This document shows, in pieces, positions 1 through 5,963 of a stretch of 8,800 nucleotides of DNA (the first letter of the stretch is position 1; the number at the start of each line of letters is the position of its first letter). This stretch comes from Deltaproteobacteria bacterium. GTDB lineage: Bacteria; Desulfobacterota; Binatia; DP-6. The notes below the pieces were generated by a model. It did no database searches and was not told where the DNA came from. It saw only the letters and a program-made list of their open reading frames with translations. Made by a program: the position numbers and the translations under genes. The DNA is taken from the NCBI GenBank assembly GCA_005879205.1, contig VBLD01000264.1, forward strand, positions 1-8,800. The letters run 5' to 3'.

Positions 1-169
1 GACGGACCCAGGCCGCGTACGCCGAGTCGGGAGCGGCCGTGTCCGGCCGCGTGTCGCGCTCGAGCACGACGACGCGTGCGAAGTGGCGCGTCAGGAGCCG
101 CGCCGCCGCGAGACCTGCGATGCCGCCGCCGAGGACGACGGCGGGCGGGTGGTCCGCCGCCGTGGGCAT
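1..169 (-). CDS. FAD-dependent oxidoreductase, N-terminal fragment (runs off the left edge)
   Basis: Only the first 56 codons are in the window. They begin at an ATG (169) and read a classic Rossmann dinucleotide-binding fold: a hydrophobic strand AVVLGGGIAGLAAARLL (residues 10-26) with the GxGxxG-type glycines G14, G16 and G19, then a second strand RVVVLERD ending in the acidic E37 that usually binds the ribose of FAD. This pattern is shared by FAD monooxygenases of the p-hydroxybenzoate hydroxylase/UbiH type, by geranylgeranyl reductase-like enzymes and by other FAD oxidoreductases. Substrate and subfamily cannot be told from this fragment. An AGGG sequence lies just upstream of the ATG and could be a weak ribosome binding site. 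The small ORF at 214-462 lies 44 nt upstream on the same strand, so the two may be co-transcribed. FAD binding is secure; the rest is open. Confidence 0.8.
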   Translation of the reverse strand, partial: MPTAADHPPAVVLGGGIAGLAAARLLTRHFARVVVLERDTRPDTAAPDSAYAAWVR

Positions 170-213
170 CGCCCTGCTATAGCCGTCGGCGTACGCTCGC
201 GACAGTCCGAACG

Positions 214-462
214 CTAGCGCTGCTGCTTCTCGGTGGTCCCCGATGGCCGATTGCGGGTCACCTCGGCCGGATCGAGCGATTCGCGAGCCGGGTGCAGGCG
301 GAGATGCTCGATGGCCGACACCGCTTCGTCGGGGGTTCCGAGGGGCGGCACGACATCGCCGACGGGCGCCGGAAGCGTCGTCCGCTCGTTCTCCTTGCCG
401 GCCCCCCCGATGGCGACCGAGGTACCGAGTACGCTGGCCGCGAGACACGCCGCGGCTGCCAT
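214..462 (-). CDS. Small putative secreted or membrane-anchored protein, unknown function
   Basis: This is an 82-residue reading frame starting at ATG 462 and ending in TAG. The first ~20 residues are short, hydrophobic and Ala-rich (MAAAACLAASVLGTSVAIGG). They could be a signal peptide or a single membrane anchor, although no positive charge precedes the hydrophobic run. The rest is polar, with a Pro-rich stretch (about residues 31-43) and then a probable helix DEAVSAIEHLRLHP. Codons mostly end in G or C and look like those of neighbouring genes, which argues for a real gene, but random ORFs also stay open in DNA this GC-rich. No clear ribosome binding site is visible and no family is recognised. 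The frame continues open upstream but offers no ATG, GTG or TTG just ahead of this one. It lies 44 nt upstream of the FAD oxidoreductase, on the same strand, and divergent from the methyltransferase. Function is not inferred. Confidence 0.45.
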   Translation of the reverse strand: MAAAACLAASVLGTSVAIGGAGKENERTTLPAPVGDVVPPLGTPDEAVSAIEHLRLHPARESLDPAEVTRNRPSGTTEKQQR

Positions 463-550
463 GCCGCAAGAGGGCGGCGCAATAGGGTAAATGCACCATG
501 CCCCAGTTGCCCAGCGCGTTGCGTCATCGGCCCACGCCCGGTAGAGGCGT

Positions 551-1339
551 GTGACGAACGTCATGGAGCACCGCGATCTCATCGTCGACCAGTTCACGAA
601 GCAGGCGATCCCGTTCTCGACCGCCCCGGGCATCCAGGATCGCGACGCTCTCGCGCTCCTCGTCGAGGCCACGCGTGCCGGCGGCGGCGACACGGTGCTC
701 GACGTGGCCTGCGGCCCGGGGCTCGTGGTGTGTGCGTTCGCGGCCACGGTGCGGCACGCGACCGGCATCGACCTCACGCCGGCGATGATCGAGCGGGCGC
801 GTGCACTCGCGGTAGAAGAGAGGGTCGGCAACGTCACCTGGCAGGTGGGCGACGTCGTCCCGCTCCCCTTCGCGAACGCCTCGTTCTCGATCGTCGTCAG
901 CCGCTTCGCGTTCCACCATTTTCCCGACCCGTCCCGCGTGCTGGCGGAGATGAAGCGGGTCTGCCGGCCGGGCGGAACCGTGGCGGTGGTGGACGTCGTC
1001 GCCTCGGCGGATGCCGCGAAGGCGCGCGCCTTCAACCGGATGGAGCGCCTGCGCGATCCGTCGCACGTGCGCGCCTTGACGCTGGCCGAGATCGAGGCGC
1101 TCTTTCCGGCGGCGGATCTGCCGGGACCGCGCCTCACCTTCTACCGGCTCGAGAGCGAGCTCGAGGGACTGCTCACGCGGTCGTTTCCCGACCCGGGCGA
1201 CGTCGCGGAGATCCGGCGCATGTTCGACGACGCGCTCGCGGACGACGGCCTCGGCCTCGGCACGCGGCGGAAGGGCGACACGATCCGCTTCGCCTACCCG
1301 GTGGCGATCGCGGTGTCGTCGAAGCCCGAACCGGCGTAG
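551..1339 (+). CDS. Class I SAM-dependent methyltransferase (UbiE/Methyltransf_11 type)
   Basis: A 262-residue cytosolic methyltransferase that transfers a methyl group from S-adenosylmethionine; the acceptor is unknown. Motif I is VLDVACGPG (residues 49-57). The acidic residue that binds the ribose is D74 in GIDLTPAMIERA. The adenine-side motif is VGDVVPLPF with D101. The post-III region reads RFAFHHFPDP (118-127) and then CRPGGTVAVVDV. The SRFAFHHF and CRPGG pattern is common in UbiE-like and small-molecule methyltransferases. The C-terminal ~110 residues form a helical cap with no known signature that I can see. The start is taken as GTG 551, with AGAGG at 543-547 only 3 nt upstream; ATG 563 (MEHRDLIVDQF) is an equally reasonable start and would remove four residues. 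The last 46 bp overlap the 3' end of hemG on the other strand. The gene is not obviously part of the heme operon, which runs the opposite way. Confidence 0.88.
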   Translation: MTNVMEHRDLIVDQFTKQAIPFSTAPGIQDRDALALLVEATRAGGGDTVLDVACGPGLVVCAFAATVRHATGIDLTPAMIERARALAVEERVGNVTWQVGDVVPLPFANASFSIVVSRFAFHHFPDPSRVLAEMKRVCRPGGTVAVVDVVASADAAKARAFNRMERLRDPSHVRALTLAEIEALFPAADLPGPRLTFYRLESELEGLLTRSFPDPGDVAEIRRMFDDALADDGLGLGTRRKGDTIRFAYPVAIAVSSKPEPA

Positions 1340-2695
1340 CCGAGCGCCGCGAGTACGGCGTCGGCCGCTGCCTCGCCGCTGCGCACGCAGTCGGGCACGC
1401 CGACGCCGTGATAGGCTGCCCCCGCGAGCGCGAGGTTGGGGATGGCCGCCGCGCGCGCCTCGATGGCCGCGACGCGCGCCTCGTGCCCGACGTGGTACTG
1501 GGGCATGGCACCCGCGTGCCGGTGGACGCGGACCAGGAGCGGTCGCGCCGCGACGCCGAGCAACCCGGCGAGCTCGGCCTCGACGAGCGCGATCAGCGCC
1601 TCGTCGTCGAGGTCCAGAAGGTCGGGCCGCAGCGCGCCGCCCACGAACGCACGCACCAGCTCGTGGCCGTCGGGAGCGCGGCCGGCGAACTTGCGCGATG
1701 GATAGCTGCAGGCGAGGATCGAGCGCCGCTCGACGGCCGGGACGACGAAGCCGAACCCCGGAAGTCCGCGCGGCAGCCGAGGAGGCATGCTCGATCGCTT
1801 CGAGGGCGCGCGCGAGCGTCGAATCGAGGCCTTCGAGCAGGCTGGCCGCGGCGTACGCCGGCACCGCGATCACGAGCGCGTCGGCGGTGAAGCCGACGCC
1901 GCCGGCGGCGAGACGCCAGCTCTCCCCGTCGCGCGCGAGACCGGTCACTCCGGCGCCGAGCCGCGCGACGCCCTCCGGGAGCCGGCGCGCGAGGTCGCCG
2001 ATCAGCCCGCCCATGCCCTCGACGTGCGTCATGAACAAGCTGTAGCGCGCGCCGGCGTCGCGCGTGCGTGCCGTCGCCCGGAGCCCGACGATCAGGCTCC
2101 GGTGGCGCCGCTCGAGCTCGACGAAGCGCGGCATGGTGGCGCGCAGCGACAGCCGCTCCGCATCGCCGGTGTAGATGCCGCCGAGGAGCGGCTCGGCCAC
2201 GCGCTCGAGCGCCTCGCGGCCGAGCCGGCGCCGGACGAAGGCCGCGACGCTCTCGTCGGTGTCGCCTCGGCGCCGCGGCAGCGCGAGGTCGAGGAGCATG
2301 CGGAGCTTTCCCCGCCACGAGAAGAGCGGCGAGGTGGCGACCGTCCAGGGATCCGTCGGCGCGATCATCACGAATCCCTCGGGCACCGCCACGAGCCGGC
2401 CGTGCCGCACGACGTAGGTGTGCCGGTCGCCGGGCCGCGTGCCGATCAGCCGGTCGCCGAGGCCGAGCCGCTCGCACAGCCCGAGCGCCCAGGGCTTCTC
2501 GGTGATGAATGCGTCGGCGCCGGCCTCGATCAGGAAGCCGCCGGTCCGCTCGGTCGCGATCGTCCCGCCGAGACGGTCCTTCGCCTCGAGCAGGACTATC
2601 TCAAGGCCCGCTGCGCGCGCGCGGGCGGCCTCGACGAGACGGAGCGCCGCGGCGAGCCCGGCCGTGCCGCCGCCCACCACGGCCACCCGCTTCAT
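1294..2695 (-). pseudogene. hemG: Protoporphyrinogen/coproporphyrinogen oxidase, HemY type, frameshifted by an apparent ~32-nt deletion
   Basis: This FAD enzyme oxidises a porphyrinogen to the porphyrin late in heme synthesis (protoporphyrinogen IX, or coproporphyrinogen III in the alternative branch; sequence alone does not separate them). It starts at ATG 2695, overlapping the hemH stop as ATGA. The N-terminal part has the FAD motif VAVVGGGTAGLAAAL (GxGxxG near residues 8-13), then VLLEAKDRLGGTI (34-46), FLIEAGADAF and EPLLGGIYTGD. The reading frame is intact to about residue 306 (EHASSA, near 1776). The C-terminal part continues in another frame from about 1775: GFGFVVPAVERRSILACSY, AMPQYHVGH and the family-typical AGAAYHGVGVPDC near the end, stopping at 1294. 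Family members have about 16 residues between SSA and GFGF; here only 16 nt remain. The span of 1402 nt would become a whole number of codons (478) with 32 nt restored, close to the usual length. As written, translation from 2695 would run on in the wrong frame to 524. It could be a true pseudogene or a sequence error. The identity is certain; functionality is not. Confidence 0.88.
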
Positions 2696-3612
2696 TGGAC
2701 GGCCTCGCGTAGCACCTCGGCGAGCATGCGGATGAAGAGCGGATGGTCGTTCACCGCGGGCGCGCGCACGAAGCCCAGCTTCGCGGCGTGCGCCGTGGCG
2801 GCCGCCTCGACGTCGAGGTCGTAGAGCACCTCGACGTGGTCGGCAACGAAGCCGATCGGCACGACGACGGCGTCGCGCGTGCCGGCCGCGACGAGCGCGC
2901 GGAGCGCGTCGTTGACGTCGGGCTCGAGCCACGGCTCGGCCGGCCCGCCGCTCCGGCTCTGGTAGGCGATCTGCCAGGCGCGGTGTCCGAGGCGCTCGGC
3001 GACCGCGCGGGCCGACGCGGCGATCTCGGTCTCGTAGGGCGAGCCCGCGGCCATGGTGCGCGGCACGCTGTGCGCGGTGAAGACGAGGACCGCGGCTGCC
3101 CGGCGTTCGCCCGCTAGCCGTGCCAGGGCGGCCGCCGCGAGGTCGGCCGCCGCCGCGATGAAGAGCGGATGGGTGTGCCAGTCGCGCGCCCAGCGGATCA
3201 CGGGCGCGCGCGTGCCGAGCGCGGCGCTCGCCTGCGCGACGGCGTCCGTGTACCGGGCGCGGCTCGCCTCGGTGGCGTGCGGCGCGAGGATCAGGCCGGC
3301 GGCCCGCCGCCGGCCCTCGTCGGCCATCCGGGCGAGGGTGTCGGCGATGTACGGCTCCCAGTTCCGCATGCCGACGTAGACCGGCAGCGGCGAGCCCGCG
3401 TCGACCAGCGCGGTGCGGAGCTTGTCGGCCTGGGCGAAGGTGATCGCATTCAGCGGCGAGCGTCCGCCGATCGCGTGATAGTGCCGGGCGACCTCCGCGA
3501 GCCGCTCCGGGGGCACCGCCCGGCCGCGGACGACGTTGGCGAGAAAGGGCTCGATCTCCTCCGGGCGGGTCGGCCCGCCGAAGGCGATCAGCAGGACCGC
3601 GTCGGCCGTCAT
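2692..3612 (-). CDS. hemH: Ferrochelatase
   Basis: This enzyme inserts ferrous iron into a porphyrin macrocycle, either protoporphyrin IX to give heme or coproporphyrin III in the coproporphyrin branch. The protein has 306 residues, normal for bacterial ferrochelatases. Visible marks: the N-terminal LLIAFGGPTRPEEIEPFL (residues 7-24), HYHAIGGRSPLN (44-55), VYVGMRNWEPYI (78-89), the metal-site histidine H181 in VFTAHSVP, the AYQSRSGGPAEPWLEPD region (216-232), and the second active-site acid E261 in GFVADHVEVLYDLD. No transmembrane segment is evident, so it is probably cytosolic or peripheral. It starts at ATG 3612, 7 nt after the hemE stop, and its TGA overlaps the hemG ATG by 4 nt, so the three genes are almost certainly co-transcribed and hemG is translationally coupled. 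The order E-H-G(Y) is the same as hemEHY of Bacillus. All key residues are present and, unlike its two neighbours, the gene looks undamaged. Confidence 0.96.
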   Translation of the reverse strand: MTADAVLLIAFGGPTRPEEIEPFLANVVRGRAVPPERLAEVARHYHAIGGRSPLNAITFAQADKLRTALVDAGSPLPVYVGMRNWEPYIADTLARMADEGRRRAAGLILAPHATEASRARYTDAVAQASAALGTRAPVIRWARDWHTHPLFIAAAADLAAAALARLAGERRAAAVLVFTAHSVPRTMAAGSPYETEIAASARAVAERLGHRAWQIAYQSRSGGPAEPWLEPDVNDALRALVAAGTRDAVVVPIGFVADHVEVLYDLDVEAAATAHAAKLGFVRAPAVNDHPLFIRMLAEVLREAVQ

Positions 3613-3619
3613 GCGACCG

Positions 3620-4624
3620 TCAGCGCGCCGAGAGCTCGTGCACGGCGTCGACCAGGGCCAGCACGTGCTCGACCGGCGTCTGCGGCAGGACGCCTCCCGG
3701 GCGGCCGGCCGCCTGGCCGAGGATGGCGGCGGCGCGCCGGCGGATCTCCGCGACCGGCGCGAGCAGCGCCACCGGGTCGAGGTTGCCCTGCACGGCGACG
3801 TCGTGGCCGAGGCGACTCCACGCCGCGTCGAGGTCGATGCGCCAGTCGATCCCGATCACGTCGCCGCCGGCGGCGCGCATGCACTCGAGCAGCCCCGCGG
3901 TATCGGTTCCGAAATGGATGACCGGCGTGCCCGGCCGGATCGCACCGATGAGCTCGCGCACGTGTGGCAGCACGTGGGTGCGGTAGTCGGACGGTGCCAG
4001 GCAACCGACCCAGCTGTCGAAGAGCTGCACGGCGTCGGCGCCCGCGTCGATCTGCGCGTCGAGGTAGGCCGCGACCGCACGCACGAGCCGCTCCATCAGC
4101 GCGCGCCAGGCACCGGGGTCGGTGAGCATGAACGCCTTGGTGCGCGCGTGGAGGCGGGAGCCGCCACCCTCGATCAAATAGGACGCGAGGGTGAAGGGCG
4201 CGCCGGCGAAGCCGATCAGCGGGATCGTGGCGGGCAGGGCGGCCCGCGCCCGCTTCACCGCCTCGGCGACGTAGGCGAGCGCGCCGGGCTCGACCTCGCG
4301 CAGGCGATCGACGTCGGCGGCGCTGCGGACCGGGTGTTGAATCGCCGGCCCATCGCCGCGCGTGAACTCGAGCCCGGCGCCCATCGGATCGAGGACGAGC
4401 AGGATGTCCGCGAAGATGATGGCCGCGTCGACGCCGAGCCGCAGGGCCGTGCCGACGGTCACCTCGGCGGCGAGGTCCGGCGTGCGGCAGAGTTCCAGGA
4501 AGCCCGTCTTCTCGCGGATCGCCCGGTATTCGGGCAGGTAGCGGCCCGCCTGCCGCATGAGCCAGACCGGGGTGTAGCGCGCCGGCTGGCGGCGGCACGC
4601 CGCGAGGAACGGCGGGGTCTCCAC
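3620..4624 (-). CDS. hemE: Uroporphyrinogen decarboxylase lacking the GHxFNLGHG motif
   Basis: This cytosolic enzyme removes four acetate carboxyl groups from uroporphyrinogen III to give coproporphyrinogen III. Numbering is from GTG 4624 (334 residues). It shows MRQAGRYLPEYR (23-34) with the substrate-binding arginines R24 and R28, the catalytic aspartate D73 in IIFADILLVLDPMG, GFAGAPFTLASYLIEGG (138-154) with the active-site tyrosine Y149, the FDSWVG loop, and VIHFGTDT. Oddity: near the C-terminus the family reads about GRPGHIFNLGHGILPETPVEHV, whereas here GRPG (307-310) runs straight into GVLPQTPVEHV, losing seven residues in frame. That loop carries a conserved active-site histidine, so activity is uncertain. 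The start is chosen because VETPPFLAACRRQP fits the usual N-terminus; an upstream in-frame TTG at 4660 would add 12 basic residues. No clear ribosome binding site is seen at either. It is the first gene of the operon, followed by hemH after 7 nt. Confidence 0.95.
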   Translation of the reverse strand: METPPFLAACRRQPARYTPVWLMRQAGRYLPEYRAIREKTGFLELCRTPDLAAEVTVGTALRLGVDAAIIFADILLVLDPMGAGLEFTRGDGPAIQHPVRSAADVDRLREVEPGALAYVAEAVKRARAALPATIPLIGFAGAPFTLASYLIEGGGSRLHARTKAFMLTDPGAWRALMERLVRAVAAYLDAQIDAGADAVQLFDSWVGCLAPSDYRTHVLPHVRELIGAIRPGTPVIHFGTDTAGLLECMRAAGGDVIGIDWRIDLDAAWSRLGHDVAVQGNLDPVALLAPVAEIRRRAAAILGQAAGRPGGVLPQTPVEHVLALVDAVHELSAR

Positions 4625-4660
4625 TCGTCGAGAGCTACGCGAAGGTCTGCTGCGAATCAA

Positions 4661-4705
4661 GGAATACGGGCGCTGGCCGGCGCGGCGGCCAGCGCCGGAA
4701 TACGG
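4661..4705. repeat. 9-bp direct repeat GGAATACGG flanking the inverted repeat
   Basis: GGAATACGG occurs at 4661-4669 and again at 4697-4705, a 36-bp period, with the inverted repeat in between. The repeat is relatively AT-rich for this locus, which makes a chance exact match less likely. The spacing, close to 3.5 helical turns, would put the two copies on roughly opposite faces of the DNA. It could be a paired regulator site or a remnant of a small duplication. Confidence 0.5.
4669..4696. promoter_or_regulatory. Perfect 10-bp inverted repeat between hemE and the divergent kinase gene; candidate operator
   Basis: The arms GGCGCTGGCC (4669-4678) and GGCCAGCGCC (4687-4696) are exact reverse complements around an 8-nt spacer. 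The element sits almost midway between the two divergent starts: 45 nt from the hemE GTG and 50 nt from the kinase GTG. It is bracketed by 9-bp direct repeats GGAATACGG at 4661-4669 and 4697-4705. A shorter palindrome GGCGGACCGCC lies at 4721-4731. The symmetry suggests a dimeric regulator site or an RNA hairpin in a 5' leader. No recognisable -10/-35 boxes or known operator consensus are visible, and inverted repeats are common in DNA this GC-rich, so a role is inference. Confidence 0.4.
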
Positions 4706-4745
4706 TGCGGCTCAAGTTCCGGCGGACCGCCGCCGATAGTCCGGC

Positions 4746-5924
4746 GTGAGCGACGATCTCCTGCCGGCCCCCTCCGGCGTCGCACAGCACACCGCCTCCC
4801 TCCGCGTCGCCGACAACATGTCGGCCCGCGTCCAGTGCGTGCCCCTGGGCGCCGCCCTACGCGAGGCCGCGCGCCTGCTCGCCGAGCACGCGATCAGCTG
4901 CCTGGTGGTGCTCGACGGCGACGCCCCTGTCGGGATCATCACGGAGCGCGACGTCGTCCGGGAGGTCGCGCGCGACCCGGTGGGCTGGGCAGCGGCGTCG
5001 GTCCGCGACGTGATGAGCCATCCGCTGCACGTGACCGACCCCGGCGCGACGGTGGCCGAGGTCATCGCCATGTGCACCCGCCACCGGGTGCGGCGCCTGC
5101 CCGTGGTGAACGACGCCGGGCGTCTCGCGGGCATCGTCACGCAGACGGACCTGGTGCGCGCCGCGCACCGCCACCTGCAGAGCTATGCGGCCGAGCTCGA
5201 GCGGCTGATCGGCGAACGCACGGCCGAGCTGCGCGACAGCGAGCATCGTCGGGACGACCTCGTCGACCTCACCGTGCACGACATCAAGAACTCGGTCTGC
5301 GTCGTCGAATCGGCGCTCGACATGATGGCGCAGGACCCCGTCGGGGCGGCGAGCTTCGTCCCGCTCCTCCGGCGCGCCTCGCAGCGCATCGGGCACCTCG
5401 TCTGCACGCTGCTCGACGTGAACCGTCTGGAGAGCGGCGCGATGCCGTTGCGTGCCCGCAACGTCCCCTGGTCGTCGCTGTGTGAGCCGGTGCTGGCCGA
5501 GGCCGGCCTCCTGGCGCAGGCGAAGTCGGTGGTGCTCAACCGATCCGGTGAGAGCCAGACGATCGTCCATTGTGACCCGGCGCTGGTCGAGCGTGTGCTG
5601 CTGAACCTCCTCGACAACGCGATCGGCGTCGCGCCGGAGCGGAGCACCGTCGACGTGCACGCCGAGCGTTCGGCGGAAGGTTCCTTCGTCGTGCGGGTGG
5701 GAAACCGCGGCCGCACGATCGTGCCGGAGGTCCTGGCCACGCTCTTCCGCAAGTACCGGCAGGGCGGCGAGTCGCCGGTGAAGCGCCTCGGCGGCTGGGG
5801 CCTCGGGCTCACCTTCTGCCGCCTCGCCCTCGAGCGCCACGGCGGGACCATCCGCGCGATCTCACCCTACGTCGACGGCGAGGGCGCGGCGTTCGAGTTC
5901 GTGCTCCCGGCCGAGCCGAAGTAG
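4746..5924 (+). CDS. Soluble CBS-domain sensor histidine kinase
   Basis: A 392-residue kinase with no transmembrane segment, so it senses a cytoplasmic signal. Two CBS domains come first: about 19-75 (LRVADNMSARVQCVP to GIITERDVV) and 86-140 (VRDVMSHPLHVTDPGATV to GIVTQTDLV). CBS pairs (Bateman modules) usually bind AMP, ATP or related nucleotides. A helical linker with heptad-like charge (about 144-170, LQSYAAELERLIGERTAEL) follows, then the dimerisation/phosphoacceptor helix with H178 in LTVHDIKNSV, and the HATPase domain: N box LLNLLDNA (N291), a G1-like VGNRGRTIVPE (318-328) and G2 GGWGLGL (349-355). In G1 the usual DxGxG aspartate is an asparagine (N320), so ATP binding may be altered. 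The start is GTG 4746; no Shine-Dalgarno is visible, and the first CBS domain begins shortly after, which supports this start. No response regulator is adjacent, making it an orphan kinase. It is divergent from hemE and shares its upstream region; a link to heme synthesis is only positional. Confidence 0.9.
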   Translation: MSDDLLPAPSGVAQHTASLRVADNMSARVQCVPLGAALREAARLLAEHAISCLVVLDGDAPVGIITERDVVREVARDPVGWAAASVRDVMSHPLHVTDPGATVAEVIAMCTRHRVRRLPVVNDAGRLAGIVTQTDLVRAAHRHLQSYAAELERLIGERTAELRDSEHRRDDLVDLTVHDIKNSVCVVESALDMMAQDPVGAASFVPLLRRASQRIGHLVCTLLDVNRLESGAMPLRARNVPWSSLCEPVLAEAGLLAQAKSVVLNRSGESQTIVHCDPALVERVLLNLLDNAIGVAPERSTVDVHAERSAEGSFVVRVGNRGRTIVPEVLATLFRKYRQGGESPVKRLGGWGLGLTFCRLALERHGGTIRAISPYVDGEGAAFEFVLPAEPK

Positions 5925-5963
5925 GCGATCGTTCGTTCAGCGCTCGAGCGTGCAAGGCAGCGA

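Noticed and set aside
463..550. Divergent promoter ahead of the methyltransferase and the small ORF
   Set aside because: A somewhat AT-richer patch exists near 481-494, but no pair of -35/-10 boxes at proper spacing could be made out on either strand.
76..1890. A 604-codon open frame on the plus strand
   Set aside because: It is Arg/Gly/Pro-rich with no motif, crosses a convincing methyltransferase in another frame and lies antisense to hemG. Long spurious frames are expected at this GC content.
1787..2824. A 345-codon plus-strand frame opposite hemG and hemH
   Set aside because: It is a mirror frame of conserved heme genes, rich in Arg, Ala and Glu, without any family pattern.
524..2932. 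An open frame of about 800 codons on the minus strand
   Set aside because: Only 1776-2695 is real (the N-terminal part of hemG). Upstream it runs in the wrong frame through hemH, and downstream it is Arg/Ala-rich read-through past the frameshift and antisense to the methyltransferase.
3536..5485. A 649-codon open frame on the plus strand
   Set aside because: It lies antisense to hemE and then out of frame with the CBS kinase. Composition is low-complexity and no domain is visible.
5925..5963. Palindrome CGCTCGAGCG (5941-5950) between the convergent kinase and glgC genes as a terminator
   Set aside because: The perfect palindrome leaves no loop of useful size and no T-run follows on either strand.
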